Counted from the stretch's first letter, positions 48,881 to 61,500 are shown. The stretch is 64,000 bases of DNA from Steromphala cineraria (GCA_916613615.1 OU744727.1:19538093-19602092); one strand, 5' to 3'. Made by a program: numbers and translations. The notes: a model not told the origin generated them from the letters alone.

Positions 48881-49920
48881 CCATGGAATTTTCTTAATAT
48901 GGCTTGGATATGCACCAAAATGAGCTCAAATGTACACAAAAATAAATGCTATCTGCTGGTGCCAACCAATCTTCTCACAGATTTTCAACTTTTGTATAAT
49001 TGGCTTTAGATGCAACCTTAATGTACAGTTGAGCAGATATTGTCAAAATTGTTCCCACCATGGAATTTTTTAAATATGGCTTGAATATGCCCAAAAAAAG
49101 CTCAGATGTACACAAAAATAAATGCTATCTGCTGGTGTCAACAAATTTTCTCACAGATTTTCAGCTTTTGTATAATTGGCTTTAGATGCGACCTTAATGT
49201 ACAGTTGAGCAGATATTGTCAAAATTGTTCCCACGATGGGTATTTTCTTAATATGGCTTGGATATGCACCAAAATTAGCTCAAATATACACACAAATAAA
49301 TGCTATCTGCTGGTGCCAACCAATCTTCTCACAGATTTTTAGTTTTTGTATAATTGGCTTAGATGCTACCTTTATGTACAGTTGAGCAGATATTGTCCAA
49401 ATTGTTCCCACAATGGAATTTTCTTAATATGGCTTGGATATGCACCAAAAAAAGCTCAGATGTACACAAAAATAAATGCTATCTTCTGGTGTTAAAAACT
49501 TTCTCACATATTTTTAGTTTTTGTATAATTGGTTAAGATGCTTACTTAATATACAGTTGAGCAGATATTGTCAAAATTGTTCCCACGATGGAATTTTCTT
49601 ATTATGGCTTGGATATGCACCAAAATGAGCTCAAATGTACAAAAAAATAAATGCTATCTGCTGGTGCCAACCAATTTTCTCACAGATTTTTAGCTTTTGT
49701 ATAATTGGCTTTAGATGCGACCTTAATGTACAGTTGAGCAGATATTGTCAAAATTGTTCCCACGATGGAATTTTCTTAATAGGGCTTGGATATGCACCAA
49801 AAAAAGCTCAGATGTACACACAAATAAATGCTATCTGCTGGTGTCAACAAATCTTCTCACTGATTTTTTGTTTTTGTATAATTGGCTTAGATGCAACCTT
49901 AATGTACAGTTGAGCAGATA
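48881..49920 (+). repeat. ~1-kb block shared with 23.1-24.2 kb
   Basis: This block matches about 23,118-24,158 at an offset of 25,762-25,763 bp. Shared variants are CGATGGGATTTTC (here with an extra T, CGATGGGTATTTTC), TATCTTCTGGTGTTAAAAA with CACATATTTTTAG, GGTTAAGATGCTTAC, CTTATTATGGC, CTTAATAGGGCTTGG (49,777) and CACTGATTTTTTG. The central monomer is found elsewhere only near 23.7 and 26.4 kb. Confidence 0.8.
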
Positions 49921-51369
49921 TTGTGAAAATTGTTCCCACAATGGCATTTATTTAATATGGCTTTGATATGCAACAAATGAGTTCAAATGTACACAAAAAT
50001 AAATGCTATCTGCTGGTGCCAAACAATCTTCTCACAGATATTTAGCCTTTGTATTATTGGCTTTAGATGCGACCTTAATGTACAGTTGAGCAGATATTGT
50101 CAAAATTGTTCCCATGATGGAATTTTCTTAATATGGCTTGGATATGCACCAAAATGAGCTTAAATGTACACAAAAATAAATGCTATCTGCTGATGCCAAC
50201 AAATCTTCTCACAGATTTTTAGTTTTTGTATAATTGGATTTAGATGTGACTTCATGGACAGTTTAGCAGATATTGTCCAAATTGTACCCACCATGGAACT
50301 TTCTTAATATGGCTTGGATATGCACCAAAATGAGCTCAAATATACACAAAAATAAATGCTATCTGCTGGTGCAAACCAATCTTCTCACAGATTTTCAGCT
50401 TTTTTATAATTGGCTTTAGATTCGACCTTAATGTACAGTTGAGCAGATATTGTCAAAATTGTTGCCACCATGGAATTTTCTTAATATGGCTTGGATATGC
50501 ACCAAAAAAAGCTCAGATGTACACAAAAATAAATGCTATCTGCTGGTGTCAACAAATTTTCTCACAGATTTTTAGTTTTTGTATAATTCGCTTTAGATGC
50601 GACCTAAATGTACAGTTGAGAAGATATTGTCAAAACTGTTCCTACGATGCAATTTTTTAATATGGCTTGGATATGCACTAACATGAGCTCAAATGTACAC
50701 AAAAACAAATGCTATCTGCTGGTGCTAACCAATCTTCTCACAGATTTTTACCTTTTTGTATAATTGGCTTAGATGCGACCTTAATGTACAGTTGAGCAGA
50801 TATTGTCAAAATTGTTCCCACCATGGAATTTTCTTAATATGGCTTGGATATGCACCAAATGAACTCAAATGTACACAAAAATAAATGCTATCTGCTGGTG
50901 TCAACCAATCTTCTCACAGATTTCTAACTTTTGTATAATTGGCTTTAGATGCAACCTTAATGTACAGTTGAGCAGATATTGTCAAAATTGTTCCTACCAT
51001 GGAATTTTCTTAATATGGCTTGGATATGCACCAAAATGAGCTCAAATGTACACAAAAATAAATGCTACCTGCTGGTGCCAACCAATCTTCTCACAGATTT
51101 TCAACTTTAGTATAATTGGCTTTAGATGCAACCTTAATGTACAGTTGAGCAGATATTGTCAAAATTGTTCCCACCATGGAATTTTCTTAATATGGCTTGG
51201 ATAAGCACCAAAGAAAGCTCAGATATACACAAAAATAAATGCTATCTGCTGGGGTCAACAAATTGTCTCACAGATTTTCAGCTTTTGTATAATTGGCTTT
51301 AGATGCGACCTCAATGTACAGTTGAGCAGATATTGTCCAAATTGTTCCCATGATGAAATTTCCTTAATA
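49921..51369 (+). repeat. Mixed block, cassette marker at 50,646
   Basis: Eight monomers. The first is unusually divergent (TTGTGAAAATTG, CACAATGGCATTTATTTAAT, CTTTGATATGCAACAAATG and ATGAGTTCAAATG near 49,922-49,990). The cassette follows with private GACTTCATGGACAG and TTGTTGCCACCATGG changes and its marker at 50,646. The block ends with the AAGAAAGCTC / GGGGTCAAC pair near 51,212-51,260 and a CCCATGATGAAATTTCC monomer. Confidence 0.7.
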
Positions 51370-52490
51370 TGGCTTGGATATGCACCAAAATGAGCTCAAA
51401 TATACACAAAAATAAATGCTATCTGCTGGTGCCAACCAATCTTCTCACAGATTTTTAGTTTTTGTATAATTGGTTTAGATGCTAACTTATTTACAGTTGA
51501 GCAGATATTGTCAAAATTGTTCCCACGATGGAATTTTCTTAATATGGCTTGGATATGCACCAAAATGAGCTCAAATGTACACAAAAATAAATGCTATCTG
51601 CTGGTGCCAACAAATCTTCTCACAGATTTTTAGTTTTTTTGTGTATAATTGGCTTTAAATGTGACTTTATGTACAGTTGAGCAGATATTGTCCAAATAGT
51701 TCCCACAATGGAACTTTCTTAAAATGGCTTGGATATGCACAAAAAATGAGCTCAAATGTACACAAAAATGAATGTTATCTGCTGGTGCCAACCAATCTTC
51801 TCACAGATTTTCAGCTTTTGTATAATTGGCTTTAGATGCGACCTTAATGTACAGTTGAGCAGATATTGTCAAAATTGTTCCCACCATGGAATTTTCTTAA
51901 TATGGCTTGGATAAGCACCAAAAAAAGCTCAGATGTACACAAAAATAAATGCTATCTGCTGGTGTCAACAAATTTTCTCACAGATTTTTAGTTTTTGTAT
52001 AATTTGCTTAAGATGCGACCTTAATGTACAGTTGAGCAGATATTGTCAAAACTGTTCATACGATGGAATTTTCTTAATATGGCTTGGATATGCACCAACA
52101 TGAGCTCAAATGTACACAAAAATGAATGCTATCTGACGGTGCCAACCAATCTTCTCACAGATTTTCAGCTTTTGTATAATTGGCTTTAGATGCGACCTCA
52201 ATGTACAGTTGAGCAGATATTGTCAAAATTGTTCCCACGATGGAATTTTCTTAATATGGCTTGGATATGCACCAACATGAGCTCAAATGTACACAAAAAT
52301 AAATGCTATCTGCTGGTGCCAACCAATCTTCTCACAGATTTTTAGCCTTTGTGTTATTGGCTTTAGATGCGACCTTAATGTACAGTTGAGCAGATATTGT
52401 CAAAATTGTTCCCATGATGAAATTTCCTTAATATGGCTTGGATATGCACCAAAATGAGCTCAAATGTACACAAAAATAAATGCTATCTGC
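51370..52490 (+). repeat. Distant copy of the 12.6-14.9 kb 7-mer block
   Basis: The order of monomers matches 13,760-14,880 at an offset of 37,611 bp, measured on GATGCTAACTTATTT (13,867 and 51,478) and on CCCATGATGAAATTTCC. It contains the TTTTTTTGTGTATAATTGG tract, TGTTATCTGC, GTTCATACGATGG and GTGTTATTGGC. Private changes are CCAAATAGTTCCC near 51,692, TTGCTTAAGATGCG near 52,005 and TATCTGACGGTGCC near 52,130. Confidence 0.8.
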
Positions 52491-53299
52491 TGGTGCCAAA
52501 CAATCTTCTCACAGATGTTCAGCTTTTGTATAATTGGCTTTAGATCCGACCTTAATGTACAGTTGAGCAGATAATGTCAAAATTGTTCCCGCCATGGAAT
52601 TTTCTTAATATGGCTTGGATAAGCACCAAAAAAAGCTCAAATGTACACACAAATAAATGCTATCTGCTGGTGCCAACCAATCTTCTCACAGATTTTCAGC
52701 TTTTGTATAATTGGCTTTAGATGCGACCTTAATGTACAGTTGAGCAGATATTGTCAAAATTGTTCCCACGATGGAATTTTCTTAATATGGCTTGGATATG
52801 CACCAACATGAGCTCAAATGTACACAAAAATAAATGCTATCTGCTGGTGCCAACCAAACTTCTCACAGATTTTTAGTTTTTGTGTTATTGGCTTTAGATG
52901 CGACCTTAATGTACAGTTGAGCAGATATTGTCAAAATTGTTCCCATGATGAAATTTCCTTAATATGGCTTGGATATGCACCAAAATGAGCTCAAATGTAC
53001 ACAAAAATAAATGCTATCTGCTGGTGCCAACCAATCTTCTCACAGTTTTTTAACTTTTGTATAATTGGCTTTAGATGCGACCTTAATGTACAGTTGAGCA
53101 GATATTGTCAAAATTGTTCCCATGATGAAATTTCCTTAATATGGCTTGGATATGCACCAAAATGAGCTCAAATGTACACAAAAATAAATGCTATCTGCTG
53201 GTGCCAACCAATCTTCTCACAGATTTTCAGCTTTTGTATGATTGGCTTTAGATGCGACCTTAATGTACAGTTGAGCAGATATTGTCAAAATTGTTCCCA
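52491..53299 (+). repeat. Reiterated CCCATGATGAAATTTCC monomers
   Basis: Monomers of the CCCATGATGAAATTTCC class occur near 52,410, 52,940 and 53,118, the last two being direct neighbours 178 bp apart. This is a local single-monomer duplication. One monomer has CCAACCAAACTTCTC and TTTTTGTGTTATTGG near 52,852-52,878, and another has GATCCGACC near 52,543. Confidence 0.7.
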
Positions 53300-54414
53300 C
53301 CATGGAATTTTTTAAATATGGCTTGAATATGCACAAAAATTAGCTCAAATGTACACAAAAATAAATGCTATCTGCTGGTGCCAAACAATCTTCTCACAGA
53401 TTTTCAGCTTTTGTATAATTGGCTTTAGATGCGACCTTAATGTACAGTTGACGGATATTGTCAAAATTGTTCCCACCATGGAATTTTCTTAATATGGCTT
53501 GGATAAGCACCAAAAAAAGCTCAGATGTACACAAAAATAAATGCTATCTGCTGGTGCCAACCAATCTTCTCACAGATTTTTAGTTTTTGTATAATTGGTT
53601 TAGATGCTAACTCAATATACAGTTGAGCAGATATTGTCAAAATTGTTCCATCGATGGAATTTTCTTAATATTGCTTGGATATGCACCAAAATGAGCTCAA
53701 ATGTACACACAAATAAATGCTATCTGCTGGTGCCAACAAATCTTCTAACAGATTTTTAGTTTTTTTTTTATAATTGGCTTTAAATGTGACTTTATGTACA
53801 GTTGAGCAGATATTGTCCAAATTGTTCCCACAATGGAACTTTCTTAATATGGCTTGGATATGCACCAAAATGAGCTCAAATGTACACAAAAATAAATGCT
53901 ATCTGCTGGTGCCAACCAATCTTCTCACAGATATTCAGCTTTTGTATAATTGGCTTTGGATGCGACCTTAATGTACAGTTGAGCAGATATTGTCAAAATT
54001 GTTCCCACGATGGAATTTTCTTAATATGGCTTGGATAAGCACCAAAAAAAGCTCAGATGTACACACAAATAAATGCTATCTGCTGGTGTCAACAAATTTT
54101 CTCACAGATTTTTAGTTTTTGTATAATTTGCTTTAGATGCGACCTTAATGTACAGTTGAGCAGATATTGTCAAAATTGTTCCTACGATGGAATTTTCTAA
54201 ATATGGCTTGGATATGCACCAACATGAGCTCAAATGTACACACAAATAAATGCTATCTGCTGGTGCCAACCAATCTTCTCACAGATTTTCAGCTTTTGTA
54301 TAATTGGCTTTAGATGCAAACTTAATGTACAGTTGAGCAGATATTGTCAAAATTGTTCCCACCATGGAATTTGTTAAATATGGCTTGAATATGCACCAAA
54401 ATTAGCTCAAATGT
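53300..54414 (+). repeat. Block related to the 40.2-41.2 kb 8-mer flank
   Basis: About 53,300-54,210 corresponds in order to 40,245-41,155 (offset near 13,055): the TTGACGG monomer (53,448), GATGCTAAC with AATATAC, TAATATTGCTTGG, poly(T) with GCTTTAAATGTGAC, GGCTTTGGATG and TTTGCTTTAG. Here the T tract reads TTTAGTTTTTTTTTTATAA, as at 15.6 and 46.2 kb, rather than the TTAGTTG form at 40.7 kb. Private changes are TGTTCCATCGATGG near 53,646 and CACAGATATTCAGC near 53,927. Confidence 0.7.
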
Positions 54415-54834
54415 ACACAAAAATAAATGCTATCTGCTGGTGCCAACAAATCTTCTCACAGATTTTTAGTTTTTGTATAATTGGCTTTAGATGCGACCTT
54501 TATGTAGAGTTGAGCAGATATTGTCATTATTTTCCCTACGATGGAATTTTCTTAATATGGCTTGGATATGCACCAAAATGGGCTCAAATGTACACAAAAA
54601 TAAATGCAATCTGCTGGTGCCAACCAATCTTCTCACAGATTTTTAGTTTTTGTATAATTGGCTTTAGATGGGACCTTTATGTACAGTTGAGCAGATATTG
54701 TCATTATTTTCCATACGATGGAATTTTCTTAATATGGCTTGGATATGCACCAAAATGGGCTCAAATGTACACAAAAATAAATGCAATCTGCTGGTGCCAA
54801 CCAATCTTCTCACAGATTTTTAGTTTTTGTATAA
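54415..54834 (+). repeat. Pair of private divergent monomers
   Basis: Two adjacent monomers, 177 bp apart, carry TATTGTCATTATTTTCC (54,519 and 54,696) where the array otherwise reads TATTGTCAAAATTGTTCC. They also share ATGGGCTCAAATG and AAATGCAATCTGCTGG, the second of which breaks the usual TATCTGCT arm. Differences between the two are small (GTAGAGTTG against GTACAGTTG, GATGCGACC against GATGGGACC, TTTCCCTACG against TTTCCATACG). I saw these variants nowhere else in the window. The open frame of 151 codons that crosses the pair (54,411-54,866) is explained by the 59-codon periodicity and is not a gene. Confidence 0.88.
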
Positions 54835-55689
54835 TTGGCTTTAAATGTGACTTTATGTACAGTTGAGCAGATATTGTCCAAGTTGTTCCCACAATGGAAC
54901 TTTCTTAATATGGCTTGGATATGCACCAAAATGAGCTCAAATGTACACAAAAATAAATGCTATCTGCTGGTGCCAACCAATCTTCTCACAGATTTTCAGC
55001 TTTTGTATAATTGGCTTTAGATGCGACCTTAATGTACAGTTGAGCAGATATTGTCAAAATTGTTCCCACCATGGAATTTTCTTAATATGGCTTGGATAAG
55101 CACCAAAAAAAGCTCAGATGTACACAAAAATAAATGCTATCTGCTGATGTCAACAAATTTTCTCACAGATTTTTAGTTTTTGTATAATTTGCTTTAGATG
55201 CGACCTTAATGTACAGTTGAGCAGATATTGTCAAAATTGTTCCCACGATGGAATTTTCTTAATATGGCTTGGATATGCACCAAAATGAGCTCAAATGTAC
55301 ACAAAAATGAATGCTATCTGCTGGTGCGAACCAATCTTCTCACAGATTTTCAGCTTTTGTATAATTGGCTTTAGATGCGACCTCAATGTACAGTTGAGCA
55401 GATATTGTCAAAATTGTTCCCACGATGGAATTTTCTTAATATGGCTTGGATACGCACCAACATGAGCTCAAATGTACACAAAAATAAATGCTATCTGCTG
55501 GTGCCAACCAATCTTCTCACAGATTTTTAGCTTTTGTGTTATTGGCTTTAGATGCGACCTTAATGTACAGTTGAGCAGATATTGTCAAAATTGTTCCCAT
55601 GATGAAATTTCCTTAATATGGCTTGGATATGCACCAAAATGAGCTCAAATGTACACAAAAATAAATGCTATCTGCTGGTGCTAACCAAT
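54835..55689 (+). repeat. Five-monomer block reused at 57,843 and 62,795
   Basis: Begins with GCTTTAAATGTGACTT and the private GTCCAAGTTGTTCCC, then the AAAAAAAGCTCAG class, then CTGGTGCGAACC (near 55,321), then GTGTTATTGGC and CCCATGATGAAATTTCC. The same private variants occur from 57,843 (offset 3,008, falling to 2,832 after one monomer is lost) and from 62,795 (offset 7,960). Confidence 0.8.
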
Positions 55690-57813
55690 CTTCTCACAGA
55701 TTTTCAGCTTTTGTATAATTGGCTTTAGATGCGACCTAAATGTACAGTTGAGCAGATATTGTCAAAATTGTTCCCACGATGGATTGTTTTTAATATGGCT
55801 TGGATATGCACCAACATGAGCTCAAATTTACACACAAATAAATGCTATCTGCTGGTGCCAACCAATCTTCTCACAGATTTTCAGCTTTTGTATAATTGGC
55901 TTTAGATGCAACCTTAATGTACAGTTGAGCAGATATTGTCAAAATTGTTCCCACCATGGAATTTGTTAAATATGGCTTGAATATGCACCAAAATTAGCTC
56001 AAATGTACACAAAAATGAATGCTATCTGCTGGTGCCAAACAATCGTCTTACAGATTTTCAGCTTTTGTATAATTGGCTTTAGATGCGACCTTAATGTACA
56101 GTTGAGCAGATATTGTCAAAATTGTTCCCACCATGGAATTTTCTTAATATGGCTTGGATAAGCACCAAAAAAAGCTCAGATGTACACAAAAATAAATGCT
56201 ATCTGCTGGTGTCAACAAATTTTCTCACAGATTTTTAGTTTTTATATAATTTGCTTTAGATGCGACCTTAATCTACAGTTGAGCAGATATTGTCAAAATT
56301 GTTCCTACGATGGAATTTTCTTAATATGGCTTGGATATGCACCAACATGAGCTCAAATGTACACAAAAATGAATGCTATCTGCTGGTGCCAACCAATCTT
56401 CTCACAGATTTTCAGCTTTTGTATAATTGGCTTTAGATGCGACCTCAATGTACAGTTGAGCAGATATTGTCAAAATTGTTCCCACGATGGATTGTTTTTA
56501 ATATGACTTGGATATGCACCAACATGAGCTCAAATTTACACACAAATAAATGCTATCTGCTGGTGCCAACCAATCTTCTCACAGATTTTCAGCTTTTGTA
56601 TAATTGGCTTTAGATGCAACCTTAATGTACAGTTGAGCAGATATTGTCAAAATTGTTCCCACCATGGAATTTGTTAAATATGGCTTGAATATGCACCAAA
56701 ATTAGCTCAAATGTACACAAAAATAAATGCTATCTGCTGGTGCCAAACAATCTTCTCACAGATTTTCAGCTTTTGTATAATTGGCTTTAGATGCGACCTT
56801 AATGTACAGTTGAGCAGATATTGTCAAAATTGTTCCCACCATGGAATTTTCTCAATATGGCTTGGATATGCACCAAAATGAGCTCAGATGTACACAAAAA
56901 TAAATGCTATCTTCTGGTGTCAACAAATTTTCTCACAGATTTTTAGTTTTTGTATAATTTGCTTTAGATGCGACCTTAATGTACAGTTGAGCAGATATTG
57001 TCAAAATTGTTCCTACGATGGAATTTTCTTAATATGGCTTGGATATGCACCAACATGAGCTCAAATGTACACAAAAATGAATGCTATCTGCTGGTGCCAA
57101 CCAATCTTCTCACAGATTTTCAGCTTTTGTATAATTGGCTTTAGATGCGACCTCAATGTACAGTTGAGCAGATATTGTCAAAATTGTTCCCACGATGGAT
57201 TGTTTTTAATATGGCTTGGATATGCACCAACATGAGCTCAAATTTACACACAAATAAATGCTATCTGCTGGTGCCAACCAATCTTCTCACAGATTTTCAG
57301 CTTTTGTATAATTGGCTTTAGATGCAACCTTAATGTACAGTTGAGCAGATATTGTCAAAATTGTTCCCACCATGGAATTTGTTAAATATGGCTTGAATAT
57401 GCACCAAAATTAGCTCAAATGTACACAAAAATAAATGCTATCTGCTGGTGCCAAACAATCTTCTCACAGATTTTCAGCTTTTGTATAATTGGCTTTAAAT
57501 GCGACCTTAATGTACAGTTGAGCAGATATTGTCAAAATTGTTCCCACCATGGAATTTTCTTAATATGGCTTGGATAAGCACCAAAAAAAGCTCAGATGTA
57601 CACAAAAATAAATGCTATCTGCTGGTGTCAACAAATTTTCTCACAGATTTTTAGTTTTTGTATAATTTGCTTTAGATGCGACCTTAATGTACAGTTGAGC
57701 AGATATTGTCAAAATTGTTCCCACGATGGAATTTTCTTAATATGGCTTGGATAAGCACCAAAATGAGCTCAAATATACACAAAAATAAATGCTATCTGCT
57801 GGTGCAAACAAAT
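55690..57813 (+). repeat. 4-monomer HOR, three units of 708 bp
   Basis: Units start near 55,690, 56,398 and 57,106. The order in each is ACGATGGATTGTTTTTAATATG, then TGGAATTTGTTAAATATGG with TAGCTCAAATG, then the CCACCATGGAATTTTC class, then CTACGATGGAATTTTC with CACCAACATGAG. The GGATTGTTTTT monomers lie exactly 708 bp apart (CCCACGATGG at 55,773, 56,481 and 57,189). In the third unit the last monomer is replaced by a CCCACGATGG / ATAAGCACCAAAATGAG monomer. The same four-monomer order occurs singly near 18.0-18.7, 21.0-21.7 and 41.1-41.8 kb, so this zone is an amplification of part of those HORs. Confidence 0.85.
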
Positions 57814-58520
57814 CTTCTCACAGATTTTTAGTTTTTGTATAATTGGCTTTAAATGTGACTTTATGTACAGTTGAGCAGATATTGTCCAAGTTGTTCCCAC
57901 AATGGAACTTTCTTAATATGGCTTGGATATGCACCAAAATGAGCTCAAATGTACACAAAAATAAATGCTATCTGCTGGTGCCAACCAATCTTCTCACAGA
58001 TTTTCAGCTTTTGTATAATTGGCTTTAGATGCGACCTTAATGTACAGTTGAGCAGATATTGTCAAAATTGTTCCCACGATGGAATTTTCTTAATATGGCT
58101 TGGATATGCACCAAAATGAGCTCAAATGTACACAAAAATGAATGCTATCTGCTGGTGCGAACCAATCTTCTCACAGATTTTCAGCTTTTGTATAATTGGC
58201 TTTAGATGCGACCTCAATGTACAGTTGAGCAGATATTGTCAAAATTGTTCCCACGATGGAATTTTCTTAATATGGCTTGGATACGCACCAACATGAGCTC
58301 AAATGTACACAAAAATAAATGCTATCTGCTGGTGCCAACTAATCTTCTCACAGATTTTTAACTTTTGTGTTATTGGCTTTAGATGCGACCTTAATGTACA
58401 GTTGAGCAGATATTGTCAAAATTGTTCCCATGATGAAATTTCCTTAATATGGCTTGGATATGCACCAAAATGAGCTCAAATGTACACAAAAATAAATGCT
58501 ATCTGCTGTTGCCAACCAAT
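57814..58520 (+). repeat. Second copy of the 54.8-55.7 kb block, one monomer shorter
   Basis: Contains GTCCAAGTTGTTCCC (57,885) and CTGGTGCGAACC (58,153) as in the block at 54,835. The monomer with ATAAGCACCAAAAAAAGC that lies between them at 54.8-55.2 kb is absent here, reducing the offset from 3,008 to 2,832 bp. GATACGCACCAACATG near 58,281 is also shared with 55,449. Confidence 0.8.
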
Positions 58521-61500
58521 CTTCTCACAGATTTTCAGCTTTTGTATAATTGGCTTTAGATGCGACCTAAATGTACAGTTGAGCAGATATTGTCAAAATT
58601 GTTCCCACGATGGATTGTTTTTAATATGGCTTGGATATGCACCAACATGAGCTCAAATTTACACACAAATAAATGCTATCTGCTGGTGCCAACCAATCTT
58701 CTCACAGGTTTTCAGCTTTTGTATAATTGGCTTTAGATGCAACCTTAATGTACAGTTGAGCAGATATTGTCAAAATTGTTCCCACCATGGAATTTGTTAA
58801 ATATGGCTTGAATATGCACCAAAATTAGCTCAAATGTACACAAAAATGAATGCTATCTGCTGGTGCCAAACAATCGTCTTACAGATTTTCAGCTTTTGTA
58901 TAATTGGCTTTAGATGCGACCTTAATGTACAGTTGAGCAGATATTGTCAAAATTGTTCCCACCATGGAATTTTCTTAATATGGCTTGGATAAGCACCAAA
59001 AAAAGCTCAGATGTACACAAAAATAAATGCTATCTGCTGGTGTCAACAAATTTTCTCACAGATTTTTAGTTTTTGTATAATTTGCTTTAGATGCGACCTT
59101 AATCTACAGTTGAGCAGATATTGTCAAAATTGTTCCTACGATGGAATTTTCTTAATATGGCTTGGATATGCACCAACATGAGCTCAAATGTACACAAAAA
59201 TGAATGCTATCTGCTGGTGCCAACCATCTTCTCACAGATTTTCAGCTTTTGCATAATTGGCTTTAGATGCGACCTCAATGTACAGTTGAGCAGATATTGT
59301 CAAAATTGTTCCCACGATGGATTGTTTTTAATATGACTTGGATATGCACCAACATGAGCTCAAATTTACACACAAATAAATGCTATCTGCTGGTGCCAAC
59401 CAATCTTCTCACAGATTTTCAGCTTTTGAATAATTGGCTTTAGATGCGACCTTAATGTACAGTTGAGCAGATATTGTCAAAATTGTTCCCACCATGGAAT
59501 TTTCTTAATATGGCTTGGATAAGCACCAAAAAAAGCTCAGATGTACACAAAAATAAATGCTATCTGCTGGTGTCAACAAATTTTCTCACAGATTTTTAGT
59601 TTTTGTATAATTTGCTTTAGATGCGACCTTAATCTACAGTTGAGCAGATATTGTCAAAATTGTTCCTACGATGGAATTTTCTTAATATGGCTTGGATATG
59701 CACCAACATGAGCTCAAATGTACACAAAAATGAATGCTATCTGCTGGTGCCAACCAATCTTCTCACAGATTTTCAGCTTTTGTATAATTGGCTTTAGATG
59801 CGACCTCAATGTACAGTTGAGCAGATATTGTCAAAATTGTTCCCACGATGGATTGTTTTTAATATGACTTGGATATGCACCAACATGAGCTCAAATTTAC
59901 ACACAAATAAATGCTATCTGCTGGTGCCAACCAATCTTCTCACAGATTTTCAGCTTTTGTATAATTGGCTTTAGATGCAACCTTAATGTACAGTTGAGCA
60001 GATATTGTCAAAATTGTTCCCACCATGGAATTTGTTAAATATGGCTTGAATATGCACCAAAATTAGCTCAAATGTACACAAAAATAAATGCTATCTGCTG
60101 GTGCCAAACAATCTTCTCACAGATTTTCAGCTTTTGTATAATTGGCTTTAGATGCGACCTTAATGTACAGTTGAGCAGATATTGTCAAAATTGTTCCCAC
60201 CATGGAATTTTCTCAATATGGCTTGGATATGCACCAAAATGAGCTCAGATGTACACAAAAATAAATGCTATCTGCTGGTGTCAACAAATTTTCTCACAGA
60301 TTTTTAGTTTTTGTATAATTTGCTTTAGATGCGACCTTAATGTACAGTTGAGCAGATATTGTCAAAATTGTTCCTACGATGGAATTTTCTTAATATGGCT
60401 TGGATATGCACCAACATGAGCTCAAATGTACACAAAAATGAATGCTATCTGCTGGTGCCAACCAATCTTCTCACAGATTTTCAGCTTTTGTATAATTGGC
60501 TTTAGATGCAACCTTAATGTACAGTTGAGCAGATATTGTCAAAATTGTTCCTACGATGGAATTTTCTTAATATGGCTTGGATATGCACCAACATGAGCTC
60601 AAATGTACACAAACATAAATGCTATCTGCTGGTGCCAACCAATCTTCTCACAGATTTTCAGCTTTTGTATAATTGGCTTTAGATGCGACCTAAATGTACA
60701 GTTGAGCAGATATTGTCAAAATTGTTCCCACGATGGATTGTTTTTAATATGGCTTGGATATGCACCAACATGAGCTCAAATTTACACACAAATAAATGCT
60801 ATCTGCTGGTGCCAACCAATCTTCTCACAGATTTTCAGCTTTTGTATAATTGGCTTTAGATGCAACCTTAATGTACAGTTGAGCAGATATTGTCAAAATT
60901 GTTCCCACCATGGAATTTGTTAAATATGGCTTGAATATGCACCAAAATTAGCTCAAATGTACACAAAAATGAATGCTATCTGCTGGTGCCAAACAATCGT
61001 CTTACAGATTTTCAGCTTTTGTATAATTGGCTTTAGATGCGACCTTAATGTACAGTTGAGCAGATATTGTCAAAATTGTTCCCACCATGGAATTTTCTTA
61101 ATATGGCTTGGATAAGCACCAAAAAAAGCTCAGATGTACACAAACATAAATGCTATCTGCTGGTGTCAACAAATTTTCTCACAGATTTTTAGTTTTTGTA
61201 TAATTTGCTTTAGATGCGACCTTAATCTACAGTTGAGCAGATATTGTCAAAATTGTTCCTACGATGGAATTTTCTTAATATGGCTTGGATATGCACCAAC
61301 ATGAGCTCAAATGTACACAAAAATGAATGCTATCTGCTGGTGCCAACCAATCTTCTCACAGATTTTCAGCTTTTGTATAATTGGCTTTAGATGCGACCTC
61401 AATGTACAGTTGAGCAGATATTGTCAAAATTGTTCCCACGATGGATTGTTTTTAATATGACTTGGATATGCACCAACATGAGCTCAAATTTACACACAAA

